Positions 9,322 to 18,409 of a DNA stretch of 64,000 nt are shown piece by piece. Origin of the DNA: Lysinibacillus agricola (GTDB lineage Bacteria > Bacillota > Bacilli > Bacillales_A > Planococcaceae); assembly GCF_016638705.1 (NCBI RefSeq), contig NZ_CP067341.1:809501-873500 (forward strand), in the 5' to 3' direction. The position numbers and the translations under genes were made by a program. The notes under the pieces are model-generated. The model was given only the letters and a program-made list of their open reading frames with translations. It was not told the DNA's origin and made no database searches. The stretch's first letter is position 1. Each line of letters begins with the position of its first letter.

Positions 9322-10227
9322 ATGAAAAAGACAAAAAAATTGAGAATCCTTGCTTTAAGCACTATTGCTACTTCATTTTTAGCACTACAGACCGCAGAAG
9401 CAGCGACCTATACCGTACAAAAAGGAGATACTTTATCTAAAATCGCCCAAAACCATCAAGTAACAATACAAGACATAAAAAGTTGGAACAATTTAATGAA
9501 TGATACGATTTATGTAGCGCAAAAACTTGAGATTTCAAAACAATCTACTAATGAAACAGTAAAACCTTCAAATCCATCAACAACAAAACCAACAACTCCA
9601 TCAAAGCCAACAAATGTTTCCTATACAGTAGTTAAAGGTGATACATTATCAAAAATTGCTAAGCAATATAATGTGACACAAAAGGAAATTAAAGATTGGA
9701 ATGGACTTACGGCAGACACTATTTTCATTGGACAGGTATTAAAATTAACTTCAGTAGCTACAATACCTGACGGCGAAACAATACATAATGGCGGAACTTC
9801 AGGTGCGGGAACACCATCAGTAAATTCTAATGATCCTTCAGCTAATGGACAAGCTATTTATAAGAAAACGATAGAAGTAGCTAATACATTAGTCGGAACG
9901 CCGTATCTTTATGGTGGTAACACACCAGAAGGCCTTGATTGCAGTGGCTTTATCTACTATGCCTTTAATCAGGGTGGCTTAAAAATAGGAAGAGACAGTA
10001 GCGAAGGATATTTTTATGGTAAAACAACACAAGTTAAAAATCCGGTAGCGGGAGATTTAGTATTTTTCGAGAATACGTATAAAGCTGGAATATCTCATAT
10101 GGGTATTTATCTTGGTAATAATAAATTTATCCATGCAGGTTCAAATGGTGTTGAAATCTCGGATGTTACGTACTCTTACTGGTCTACAAAATTAGTAGCT
10201 TATAAACGATTCGACGCTGTGAAATAA
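9322..10227 (+). CDS. LysM-NlpC/P60 peptidoglycan DL-endopeptidase (LytE/CwlS-like)
   Basis: Secreted autolysin predicted to cut the D-Glu-meso-DAP-type (or Lys-type) stem peptide bond. Signal peptide at 1-27 (ending AEAA), LysM 1 (about 29-72), Pro/Thr/Ser linker, LysM 2 (about 100-143), Gly/Ser/Asn linker, and NlpC/P60 domain (about 180-301). The catalytic triad is visible: Cys207 in LDCSGF, histidine in SHMGIYLG and the second histidine in FIHAG. ATG at 9322 follows CGGAGGAAATTTGAT. It is monocistronic with its own terminator. Related Bacillus enzymes act in cell elongation and separation. Confidence 0.92.
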   Translation: MKKTKKLRILALSTIATSFLALQTAEAATYTVQKGDTLSKIAQNHQVTIQDIKSWNNLMNDTIYVAQKLEISKQSTNETVKPSNPSTTKPTTPSKPTNVSYTVVKGDTLSKIAKQYNVTQKEIKDWNGLTADTIFIGQVLKLTSVATIPDGETIHNGGTSGAGTPSVNSNDPSANGQAIYKKTIEVANTLVGTPYLYGGNTPEGLDCSGFIYYAFNQGGLKIGRDSSEGYFYGKTTQVKNPVAGDLVFFENTYKAGISHMGIYLGNNKFIHAGSNGVEISDVTYSYWSTKLVAYKRFDAVK

Positions 10228-10230
10228 AAT

Positions 10231-10269
10231 AAAAGCGATTTTTGCATATACGCAGAAATCGCTTTTTTT
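10231..10269 (+). terminator. Intrinsic terminator of the LysM endopeptidase gene
   Basis: AAAGCGATTT(TTGC) pairs with (GC)AGAAATCGCTTT and is followed by eight T. It lies directly behind the stop codon and in front of the 21-bp array. Confidence 0.88.
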
Positions 10270-10275
10270 TATGGA

Positions 10276-10554
10276 AGGGAGGCGAATACCCGCGGAAAAG
10301 AAGTGAATACCCGCGGAAGAGAATCGAATACCCGCGGAAGGGAAGCAAATACCCGCGGAAGAGAGGTGAATACCCGCGGAAGAGAAGCGAATACCCGCGG
10401 AAGGGAAGCGAATACCCGCGGAAGAGAAGCGAATACCCGCGGAAGGGAGGTGAATACCCGCGGAAGAGAATCGAATACCCGCGGAAGGTAAGAATACCCG
10501 CGGAAGAGAAGCGAATACCCGCGGAAGAGAAGCGAATACCCGCGGAAGAGAAGC
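10276..10554. repeat. Tandem array: 13 units of a 21-bp CCGCGG repeat
   Basis: The unit is GAATACCCGCGGAAGAGAAG + C, with small variations (AAGGGAAGC, AGAGAGGTG, AGAATC). Every unit keeps CCGCGG. One unit (about 10480) is shortened to 17-18 bases. The array fills the space between two convergent terminators. As 21 is a multiple of 3, all six frames stay largely open; the resulting reading frames are not credible genes. Confidence 0.95.
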
Positions 10555-10587
10555 TTCACGTATCACCGATAGAAATCATCAAATGAA

Positions 10588-10623
10588 AAAATCCCTTCTT
10601 TCTATGAAAAAGAAGGGATTTCG
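10588..10623 (-). terminator. Intrinsic terminator of the secA2-slaP operon
   Basis: AATCCCTTCTTT pairs with AAAGAAGGGATT; on the minus strand it is followed by a T-run. It sits directly behind the slaP stop at 10629. Confidence 0.85.
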
Positions 10624-10628
10624 ATATT

Positions 10629-11522
10629 TTATTGTGTTACGCGTGCTGTCCAACGAGAAAGATCTGCATCTTTTGCGTCAACAAGCTCTGCAGGGAAGAC
10701 AAATGTCCAAGGCTTCGTTGAGTTTGGTTGTACAGTTAATACTGGATCCATTGTAAATGAACCGTTAGCAATTTGTTTACCTGTTGCATCTACAATTTCT
10801 AGCGGTAATTGTTCTAGATTAATAGCTTTATTGTGTCCGTTACGGATGAAAATCGATACATTTAGATTGCCATTATCAGCCAGCTTTGCTTGTAAGCCAG
10901 TGAAGTTTACTTCAGTTTCACCTAACTTTGGTAAAGTATCGACGATTTTGGCTAGCTCTTCTTTTTGAGCTGCAGGTAATTGTTTTTCCCATGATGGATC
11001 TAATTCTAATTGATGACCACGAAGGGAAACAAGATTGAAGGCAATTTTCCAACCATCTTCAGGGACTTCATCTACTTTAATTGTAGATTTTTCAAATTCG
11101 AACACCCATGGGCGAGCGCTTTCTGCTGGAATTGTGCCAAGTGCTTTAAAATCGAATTTTTTAGATGCTACAAGCTCGTCATTTTTATCCATAATGAAAA
11201 GTTCAATTTCACCTAGCTCGATTGCTTGTGGTAAGGATGAGCGGAAAAATGCACGAACAAGCCATTTACGTTTGTTTTCTTCAATACTAATAGAAGAAAG
11301 AGATAATTGATTTGGTTTCAATGGTTCTAGCTCATTTGAAAGGAAGTTGAAAATGTATTTTTGCTCCTGTGGTACATCCCAATCTGGATGGAATGAAAGC
11401 TTTGTCTCAACATCACGATTGTCGCCTGAATTCGTTGTAGCGTTTCCTAGTAAGTCTTTTGAGTCAATTGTGTTTTCTTGAACGATTTTGTCCGATTTTT
11501 TAAAGAATGAAAATAAGCCCAT
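10629..11522 (-). CDS. slaP: Accessory Sec system S-layer assembly protein SlaP
   Basis: Cytoplasmic-looking protein of 297 aa without signal peptide or membrane segment. It contains two copies of the same roughly 110-residue module (about 45-160 and 185-297), each ending in a P-W-x-F-x-F type motif (ARPWVFEFE and TKPWTFVFP); this duplication is the hallmark of SLAP-type proteins. In Bacillus anthracis SlaP works with SecA2 to export S-layer proteins (established). Here it overlaps the secA2 stop by one base (TAATG), so the two are translationally coupled. Most likely clients are SLH-domain proteins such as those at 312 and 2804. Confidence 0.85.
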   Translation of the reverse strand: MGLFSFFKKSDKIVQENTIDSKDLLGNATTNSGDNRDVETKLSFHPDWDVPQEQKYIFNFLSNELEPLKPNQLSLSSISIEENKRKWLVRAFFRSSLPQAIELGEIELFIMDKNDELVASKKFDFKALGTIPAESARPWVFEFEKSTIKVDEVPEDGWKIAFNLVSLRGHQLELDPSWEKQLPAAQKEELAKIVDTLPKLGETEVNFTGLQAKLADNGNLNVSIFIRNGHNKAINLEQLPLEIVDATGKQIANGSFTMDPVLTVQPNSTKPWTFVFPAELVDAKDADLSRWTARVTQ

Positions 11523-13885
11523 TATTGTTCCTCCTGTTGTGCCTCAATTGTTTTCATGAAGCCAGTAATCTCTATAATAATAGAACGACGTAATTCTTGG
11601 AAATTCTTACCGAATAACTCAAGTCCTTCACGTTGGTAAATTCGCATTGGATCTTCTTGTTGGTAATGACGTAAACCAATACCTTCTTTTAAATGAGCCA
11701 TTACTTCCAAGTGTTTCACCCAGCCACTATCTATGTAACTAAGCATGATTTGTGGAAGAACTTCTATTACTTGTTCATTTTCTGCGAATTTCTCTATATG
11801 ATTGAGCAGTTCTTGTTCTGAAGGTTGAACGTCAGCTAAAATTTGTTTTACTTTGCCCACTTCTCGGTCAATTGTGACAGACGTAATGAAAAGTGAGTTA
11901 AGTGAACTCTCCATTTGATCATAATTCCATTCAATAGAATTAACTTCTTCCGGTGCAGCGTCGAGAACAGCAAACTCAACCGTTTCACGAAGCATTTTTT
12001 TTAGCTCGTCCATTAAGTCTTTACCAGCTAAGATTTTGTCACGTAGACCATAAATAACTGTACGTTGGTCATTGATAACATCGTCTAATTTTAGGTTGTA
12101 TTCACGCATACCGTATTGGGAGCCCTCAACAATTCGTTGTGTACGGTTAATGAGTTCTTGAGCATCTTTATTTTGAATAATGCCTTCTTCATTGACAACC
12201 ATTTTTGCTGAGAATTTTTCAACTTCTTCTTTTGCGTAACGGCGGAACATATCATCTTCAATAGAGAGAATGAAGCGGCTTTCACCTACGTCACCTTGAC
12301 GGCCTGAACGACCACGAAGCTGATTATCTACACGGCGGCTTTCATGCTTTTCGGTACCGATGACATATAGACCTCCAAGTGCATGAACTTCTTCGCCTAA
12401 TACGATATCTGTACCACGACCAGCCATATTGGTAGCTACCGTAATACGACCTTTTTGACCTGCTTGAGAAATAAGCTCAACCTCTTGTTCCACTGTTTTA
12501 GCGTTTAGCAATTGGAATTTTAAGCCTTCTTTTTTCAAGCAATCGGCAACTGTTTCAGATTGCAGTATGGACGTTGTCCCAACTAAGACAGGTTGTCCCT
12601 TTTCGTGACGACGTTTAGTTTCAGCTGCTACATACTTATATTTATCTTCTTGTTTGTTAAAAATAATATCGGGCTGATCGACACGTTGACGTGGACGATT
12701 GGTTGGAATTTGAATAACTTCCATGCCGTACACTTCTCGAATTTCTTTTTCCTGTGTTTTCGCAGTACCCGTCATCCCAGAAAGCTTCGGATACATACGG
12801 AAATAGTTCTGAATTGTAATTTGTGCCTGTGCTTTATTTTCGTCGGTAATCGTTACATTTTCTTTTGCTTCAATCGCTTGATGTAAGCCATTTGATAGTG
12901 AACGACCTTCTAAAATACGACCTGTGAACATATCAACAAGCTCGATTTTGTCATCCTTTACGATGTAATCAACATCACGTTCAAACATGACATGAGCACG
13001 AACAGCTTGGATAACATAATGGAAAAGTGATTGGTGCTCTAAGTCATACAGATTATCTATATTGAATGCAGCCTCAACTTTTTCAATACCTTTATCTGTT
13101 AGGGAAGTAGCTTTTGTTTCATCATCAAAATCATAATCTTCATCTACTTTGAAGCGTTTAGCTAACATAGATGAGATGCGATGTAATTCATCGTTAGATG
13201 GCATTTTACCAGCGATAATCAGTGGTGTTTTTGCCTCATCGATTAGTACACTATCTACTTCATCAATAATGGCGAAGTGATAAGGACGCTGTACTTTATC
13301 AGCTAAGCTGTATGCCATATTATCACGCAAGTAATCGAAACCGAATTCAGTCCCAACACCATATGTAATATCTGCATTATAGGCTTCCTTTTTCTCGTCT
13401 GCCTCCATCATTGGTAAATTTAAACCAACTGTTAAGCCAAGGAAACGATGAATCTGTCCAACGAGCTCATAGTCACGTTTAGCTAGGTAATCATTGACAG
13501 TAATAACATGGACACCTTTGCCTTCTAATGCACGTACATATGAGGGAAGGGAAGCAACAAGCGTTTTACCTTCACCTGTAGGCATTTCAGCGATATTGCC
13601 TTCAGTTAAAACAAGACCACCAATAAGCTGTACATCAAAATGACGCATTCCTAATACACGTTTTGAGGCTTCGCGTACAACAGCAAATGCGTCTGGGATG
13701 ATGGATGCAATAGACTCATCTTGTTGTAAGCGATCTTTGAAAATAAAAGTCATTTCTCGTAATTCCGCATCTGACTTATTGACATATTTTTCTTCAAGAT
13801 TATTAATTTGTTCTACTATTTTATAGTAGCGTTTCAATTGACGAGCACTCGTTTGCTCTTTATTACTTTTGAAAATTGAGAACAT
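11522..13885 (-). CDS. secA2: Accessory preprotein translocase ATPase SecA2
   Basis: DEAD-type translocation motor that drives export of a subset of proteins through SecYEG. Walker A (MPTGEGKTL), DEVDS Walker B, the preprotein cross-linking region and the helicase C-terminal motifs (ATNMAGRGTDI, GRSGRQGD) are all present. At 787 aa it is shorter than housekeeping SecA and lacks the C-terminal zinc-binding tail, as expected for SecA2. ATG at 13885 follows AAAGGAG. The partner slaP starts inside its stop codon. The pairing with SLH-domain wall proteins nearby argues for the S-layer type of SecA2 rather than the SecY2/glycoprotein type. Confidence 0.93.
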   Translation of the reverse strand: MFSIFKSNKEQTSARQLKRYYKIVEQINNLEEKYVNKSDAELREMTFIFKDRLQQDESIASIIPDAFAVVREASKRVLGMRHFDVQLIGGLVLTEGNIAEMPTGEGKTLVASLPSYVRALEGKGVHVITVNDYLAKRDYELVGQIHRFLGLTVGLNLPMMEADEKKEAYNADITYGVGTEFGFDYLRDNMAYSLADKVQRPYHFAIIDEVDSVLIDEAKTPLIIAGKMPSNDELHRISSMLAKRFKVDEDYDFDDETKATSLTDKGIEKVEAAFNIDNLYDLEHQSLFHYVIQAVRAHVMFERDVDYIVKDDKIELVDMFTGRILEGRSLSNGLHQAIEAKENVTITDENKAQAQITIQNYFRMYPKLSGMTGTAKTQEKEIREVYGMEVIQIPTNRPRQRVDQPDIIFNKQEDKYKYVAAETKRRHEKGQPVLVGTTSILQSETVADCLKKEGLKFQLLNAKTVEQEVELISQAGQKGRITVATNMAGRGTDIVLGEEVHALGGLYVIGTEKHESRRVDNQLRGRSGRQGDVGESRFILSIEDDMFRRYAKEEVEKFSAKMVVNEEGIIQNKDAQELINRTQRIVEGSQYGMREYNLKLDDVINDQRTVIYGLRDKILAGKDLMDELKKMLRETVEFAVLDAAPEEVNSIEWNYDQMESSLNSLFITSVTIDREVGKVKQILADVQPSEQELLNHIEKFAENEQVIEVLPQIMLSYIDSGWVKHLEVMAHLKEGIGLRHYQQEDPMRIYQREGLELFGKNFQELRRSIIIEITGFMKTIEAQQEEQ

Positions 13886-14057
13886 GTAATATACGCTCCT
13901 TTAAAGTTGTCTAAATGCTAGACACTACATTATTCTATCAAATTTTACGAATGGTGACTACATTTGACCCTATAGCATTCTATCAATAGGAAAAGGTGAG
14001 AAATATTTGTGAAATGGTGGAAAATGTTTAGAAAAAGTATATTTCAATGCTTGTTCA

Positions 14058-14066
14058 TGCTATAAT
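14058..14066 (+). promoter_or_regulatory. Extended -10 promoter element for tagO
   Basis: TGCTATAAT (TG-N-TATAAT at 14058-14066); no good -35 box, as usual for extended -10 promoters. It lies 44 bases before the ATG at 14110 and downstream of the alternative in-frame ATG at 14047, which argues against the longer start. Confidence 0.55.
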
Positions 14067-14109
14067 CAATTTGGATTCCAATGAAGATTATTTTATGAGG
14101 AGGAGAGAC

Positions 14110-15171
14110 ATGCTTTATGTGTCTTTAATAGCAGCATTCGTTGCTTCCATATTGTTAACTCCACTAGTTAAACGATTAGCGTTCAGAATAGGTGCTGTAG
14201 ATGCACCAAACTATCGAAAAGTACATGCACGAATTATGCCAAGACTTGGCGGATTGGCGATTTTCCTTGCGTTTTTAATAGCTGTGGCTATATTTTATCC
14301 AATTTTGATACACAATGAAAATGGTAGTGAGTTTTTACTATCAATTATAATTGGTGCTTGTATTATCGTAGCAACAGGTGTCATAGATGATATGCGTGAA
14401 ATTTCCGCAAAGGCAAAATTGGTTGGTCAGCTTGCTGCGGCACTTATCGTTATCTTTGTAGGTGGCATTCAAATTGAAATGGTTAATTTACCATTTGTAG
14501 GTGAATTAAATTTTGGATTACTAAGTATCCCTTTAACAATTCTTTGGATTGTTGGTATTACAAATGCCATTAATTTAATCGATGGCTTAGATGGTCTCGC
14601 TGCCGGTGTTTCAACGATTGCCCTTATTACTTTAGCAGTCATGGCATTTATTCTGAGCAATATGTTCGTTTTAGCAATCGCATCCATTTTAGCAGCAGCG
14701 ACATTTGGATTTTTATTTTACAATTTCCACCCAGCGAAAATCTTTATGGGAGATACAGGAGCCTTATTCCTTGGCTTTATGATATCAGTGCTCGCATTGC
14801 TTGGATTTAAAAATATTACGTTCGTGGCATTAATTATCCCAGTTATTATATTAGGTGTGCCAATTTCTGATACATTCTTTGCGATTGTTCGTCGTGTACG
14901 CATGAAGAAAAAATGGTCTGATCCAGATAAATCACACTTACATCACCGTTTACTGGATATGGGCTTCACACATCGTCAAACAGTACTCATTATTTATGCG
15001 ATTGCAATGATGTTTGGAATAGCAGCGATCATTTTCTCTATGGCAAAAGTATGGGGTGCGATTTTACTCGTAGCTGTCATATTAACTGCCATTGAAATTT
15101 TTGTTGAAATTATCGGACTCGCTGGTAAAAACTACAAGCCGTTATTGAATTTTGTTCGGATATTCAAGTAA
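14110..15171 (+). CDS. tagO: Undecaprenyl-phosphate GlcNAc-1-phosphate transferase (TagO/WecA family)
   Basis: Polytopic membrane enzyme that moves GlcNAc-1-P from UDP-GlcNAc to undecaprenyl phosphate, the first step of wall teichoic acid or secondary wall polymer synthesis. About ten to eleven hydrophobic segments; family motifs NLIDGLDGLAAG, FMGDTGALFLG and the histidine-rich loop (HLHHRLLDMG). I chose ATG 14110 (353 aa) over 14047 because AGGAGGAG sits just before it and the likely promoter lies between the two. Gene order tagO - LCP - yvyE - degS is the same as in Bacillus subtilis. Its product would also be needed for the polymer to which SLH domains bind. Confidence 0.9.
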   Translation: MLYVSLIAAFVASILLTPLVKRLAFRIGAVDAPNYRKVHARIMPRLGGLAIFLAFLIAVAIFYPILIHNENGSEFLLSIIIGACIIVATGVIDDMREISAKAKLVGQLAAALIVIFVGGIQIEMVNLPFVGELNFGLLSIPLTILWIVGITNAINLIDGLDGLAAGVSTIALITLAVMAFILSNMFVLAIASILAAATFGFLFYNFHPAKIFMGDTGALFLGFMISVLALLGFKNITFVALIIPVIILGVPISDTFFAIVRRVRMKKKWSDPDKSHLHHRLLDMGFTHRQTVLIIYAIAMMFGIAAIIFSMAKVWGAILLVAVILTAIEIFVEIIGLAGKNYKPLLNFVRIFK

Positions 15172-15184
15172 ATAATAATGCGAA

Positions 15185-15221
15185 AGCAATCATACATTTT
15201 TGTGTGATTGCTTTTTTGTCG
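15185..15221 (+). terminator. Intrinsic terminator of tagO
   Basis: AAGCAATCATACA pairs with TGTGTGATTGCTT (one G-U pair) and is followed by a T-run. Confidence 0.85.
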
Positions 15222-15243
15222 ACGCTTTTAGAACGACTTTGAA

Positions 15244-16319
15244 GGAATACCCGCGGAAGGGAAGCGAATACCCGCGGAAGAGAAGTGAATACCCGCGGAA
15301 GGGAAGCGAATACCCACGGAAGAGAATTTGAATACCCACGGAAGAGAATTTGAATACCCGCGGAAGAGAAGCGAATACCCGCGGAAGAGAAGTGAATATC
15401 CGTGGAATAGAAGCGAATACCCGCGGAAGAGAAGCGAATACCCGCGAAAGGGAAGCAAATACCCGCGGAAGGGAAGCAAATACCCGCGGAAGGGAAGCAA
15501 ATACCCGCGGAAGGAAAGAGAATACCCGCGGAAGGGAAGTGAATACCCGCGGAAGAGAAGTGAATACCCGCGGAGGAAGCGAATACCCGCGGAAGAGAAG
15601 TGAATACCCGCGGAGGAAGCAAATACCCGCGGAAGAGAGGCGAATACCCGCGGAAGAGAGGCGAATACCCGCGGAAGAGAAGCGAATACCCGCGGAAGAG
15701 AAGCGAATACCCGCGGAAGAGAAGCGAATACCCGCGGAAGAGAAGCGAATACTCGCGGAAGGAAGAGGAATACCCGCGGAAGAGAAGAATACCCGCGGAA
15801 GGGAAGCGAATACCCGCGGAAGGGAAGCGAATACCCGCGAAAAGGAAGCGAATACTCGCGGAAGAGAAGAATACCCGCGGAAGAGAAGCCAATACCCGCG
15901 GAAGAGAAGCAAATACCCGCGGAAGAGAAGCCAATACCCGCGGAAGAGAAGTGAATACCCGCGGAAGAGAAGTGAATACCCGCGGAAGAAAAGCAAATAC
16001 CCACGGAAGAGAATTTGAATACCCGCGGAAGAGAAGCGAATACCCGCGGAAGAGAAGCGAATACCCGCGGAAGAGAAGCGAATAGCCGCGGAAGAGAAGA
16101 ATACCCGCGGAAGAGAAGCGAATACCCGCGAAAAGGAAGCGAATACCCGCGGAAGAGAAGAATACCCGCGGAAAGGAAGCGAATACCCGCGGAAGAGAAG
16201 TGAATACCCGCGGAAGAGAAGCGAATACCCGCGGAAGAGAAGCGAATACCCGCGGAAGAGAAGCAAATACCCGCGGAAGAGAAGCGAATACCCGCGGAAG
16301 GAAGAGGAATACCCGCGGA
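15244..16319. repeat. Tandem array: about 52 units of the 21-bp CCGCGG repeat
   Basis: Same unit as at 10276. I count about 52 copies in 1,076 bases. Variants recur in blocks: the CCCACGG + AGAGAATTTG pair (about 15315-15350) returns at about 16000; the run of an 18-base short unit, then GCGAAAAGG, then another short unit appears at both about 15780-15880 and 16095-16180. That points to duplication of multi-unit blocks. Like the first array it fills the gap between two convergent terminators (tagO and the LCP gene). Long reading frames here are artefacts of the period. Confidence 0.95.
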
Positions 16320-16366
16320 TTCATATAAATTATATAGCGAAAGCAACTTTCGATATGATTCCATAA

Positions 16367-16402
16367 AAAAAGCCTTTCCACGAATTGAAGTGGAAAGGCT
16401 AT
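16367..16402 (-). terminator. Intrinsic terminator of the LCP gene
   Basis: AGCCTTTCCAC pairs perfectly with GTGGAAAGGCT; on the minus strand seven T follow. Confidence 0.88.
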
Positions 16403-16407
16403 AAGAT

Positions 16408-17466
16408 TTATTGGGCTGGTTCACTCACCGAAGATTCTTCACTTGCAGCGCTGTCAGTATTGTTATTTGTGAGGCTTGATGAAGTTTCATCTAATAAGTC
16501 AAGGTGGTTTTTCAAAATTTCTTCTACTTCATTAACAGACTCTTGATTTAATTGATAATAATATATACCAGTAGACATATCATCTGTGCCATCTAATGTT
16601 AAAGTGTCAATGCGTGGTACACCTTTTGTTAAATAAGACAAGAAGGATTTCATTTCAGTAAATGTCATATCCGTCTTCATATTATCACCAAGTGCCTTAA
16701 TTACATCATCGTATTTTGTTATAGAACTAACAGAAGCAGCTTTATTGATAATAGCTGTAAGAATTTCTTGTTGACGCTTACCACGCTCAATATCATTATC
16801 TTGTTTACGTGTTCTTGCGAGTGCAAGTGCTTGACTACCGTTTAAATGCTGTAAACCTGGCTCCAAATTGATTGTAAACTTGTCGAATTCGTCTAACTCA
16901 TGTAAAGCATAAGGTACTTCAGCTTCAATGCCACCTAATGCATCAACCACGTCAATAAAAGCATTGAAGTTCATGCGTACATAATAGTCAATTGGGATAT
17001 CTAATAATTCTTCAACTGTGTCGATTGTTGCCAGTGTGCCACCTAAAGCATGTGCATGGGTAATTTTATCTTTATATTCTACTTTAGGAATATAAACGTA
17101 TGAATCACGAGGAATGCTTAGCATTTTAATTGTATGCGTTTTATTATTTAATGTAGCTAAAACCAGTGCATCGGAACGCGAATGATCCGAACCTTGCCCA
17201 CGATCATCACTATCATCAACACCGACAAATAAGATAGATACATTATCTTTTATCGGCTCTACTTTATTGTCGCGAAGTGTAGAAATGTCTCGGCCTTCTA
17301 ATTCTTCATGTGCTGAGTTTGCTGCATGTTCTACTTGTTTAGTAAGATAAACACCATAAGCAGTTACACAAATTGCCAAACTAGCAATGAGAAGTAGGGA
17401 AATTTTTATAATTAAGGAAGCTTTAGAAGACCTCTTTTTGTACTTATTAGTAGCTTTATTTTTCAT
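16408..17466 (-). CDS. LytR-CpsA-Psr (LCP) family wall polymer ligase
   Basis: Single-pass membrane protein (basic N-terminus, membrane segment about 21-43) with an extracellular LCP domain (about 75-310). LCP enzymes transfer undecaprenyl-linked wall polymer to peptidoglycan. Conserved features include FVGVDDSDDRGQGSDHSRSD-like metal/phosphate-binding sequence, the SIPRDSYV motif and ALARTRKQDND with its arginines. A Ser/Glu-rich low-complexity tail follows. In B. subtilis the gene at this place is tagV; the match in position supports a TagV-like role, but several LCP paralogues usually exist in one genome, so I leave the symbol open. Confidence 0.87.
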   Translation of the reverse strand: MKNKATNKYKKRSSKASLIIKISLLLIASLAICVTAYGVYLTKQVEHAANSAHEELEGRDISTLRDNKVEPIKDNVSILFVGVDDSDDRGQGSDHSRSDALVLATLNNKTHTIKMLSIPRDSYVYIPKVEYKDKITHAHALGGTLATIDTVEELLDIPIDYYVRMNFNAFIDVVDALGGIEAEVPYALHELDEFDKFTINLEPGLQHLNGSQALALARTRKQDNDIERGKRQQEILTAIINKAASVSSITKYDDVIKALGDNMKTDMTFTEMKSFLSYLTKGVPRIDTLTLDGTDDMSTGIYYYQLNQESVNEVEEILKNHLDLLDETSSSLTNNNTDSAASEESSVSEPAQ

Positions 17467-17608
17467 TTATATTCTCCTCTAAGTTATGGGGATAATAATA
17501 CGATTAAACTGAATTTTATTCAAATACAAGTAGTAATATGCTGTTGATAAAATAGTATTTAACATTAAAATTATACTATGCATATTTAGTTTCGACAATT
17601 AAAACTAT

Positions 17609-18244
17609 TTATTTCACAACAAATTCGATAAATTGCGCATCCTCAAATGTAATGTTTGCTTGTCCGTTTGTCATTTCGGTTACCCAATTTTGGAACTGTT
17701 CTTCTTCCTCTTTTAGCACAGATACAATGATTTCGACGCCTTCCAAGTAGCGAATTTCTTCTAATGTATACGAAGAACCTCGAATTTCATTTTCAACTTT
17801 GCCAAGCCATGTGTAATCAACGGCTATTTTCATAAAATGATGAAGCTTGCGTTCAACTACTTGTGCAGCAAGTAAACCTTCAGTTGTCGCTTTTCCGTAT
17901 GCACGAATAAGACCGCCACCGCCAAGCTTAATGCCACCAAAGTAGCGTGTGACGACAACGACCGTATCCTTTAAGCCTTGTTTCTTTAAGACTTCTAACA
18001 TAGGGACGCCTGCTGTGCCACTAGGTTCCCCGTCATCGTTTGCTTTTTGAATATGATCATGCTCTCCAATAATATAGGCTGAGCAATTGTGCGTCGCGTT
18101 ATGATGCATTTTTTTTATGCGTTCAATAAAAGAAATTGCATCCTCTTCCGTTTCTGCACGTTCTATATAAGTGAGAAAACGAGATTTAGAAATAACAATT
18201 TCGCTTTCTCCGTATCCTTTTACTGTTAAATAGTTTTCTCTCAT
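17609..18244 (-). CDS. yvyE: YigZ/IMPACT-family protein YvyE
   Basis: Cytoplasmic protein with an N-terminal UPF0029/IMPACT domain (about 15-125; motifs HNATHNCSAY, DDGEPSGTAG and TRYFGGIKLGGGGL) and a smaller C-terminal ferredoxin-like domain. The biochemical role is not settled; relatives have been linked to regulation of translation and to proteolysis. I prefer ATG 18244 (211 aa): AGGAG lies about 10 bases before it, whereas the alternative TTG at 18253 lies almost on top of that site. It is divergent from degS, the same arrangement as in Bacillus. Confidence 0.85.
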   Translation of the reverse strand: MRENYLTVKGYGESEIVISKSRFLTYIERAETEEDAISFIERIKKMHHNATHNCSAYIIGEHDHIQKANDDGEPSGTAGVPMLEVLKKQGLKDTVVVVTRYFGGIKLGGGGLIRAYGKATTEGLLAAQVVERKLHHFMKIAVDYTWLGKVENEIRGSSYTLEEIRYLEGVEIIVSVLKEEEEQFQNWVTEMTNGQANITFEDAQFIEFVVK

Positions 18245-18302
18245 CGGTATCAATCTCCTTTAAAGTAGAGTTCTATTCTATAATTTTCATTAAGAAAAAG
18301 CA

Positions 18303-18330
18303 TTAATTTTTAGCAGGGTGATGCTATAAT
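18303..18330 (+). promoter_or_regulatory. Probable SigA promoter of degSU
   Basis: TATAAT at 18325-18330 with an extended TG (TGC just before) and a weak -35 (TTAATT, 16-base spacer). It lies 80 bases before the degS start. Confidence 0.45.
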
Positions 18331-18409
18331 AGGTGTAGACTATGGAATATATGAAATTGGTCTATTAAAATGGTAAGTAATCATAAGACATTAGACTGGG
18401 GAGTACACT

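Noticed and set aside
14047..14109. Longer N-terminus for TagO starting at ATG 14047
   Set aside because: The likely -10 promoter element (14061-14066) lies downstream of that ATG, and AGGAGGAG marks 14110 as the start.
15190..16424. Reading frames of up to about 400 codons with 7-residue repeats
   Set aside because: Artefact of the 21-bp array; both strands and several frames are open, and they run over a terminator into the LCP gene.
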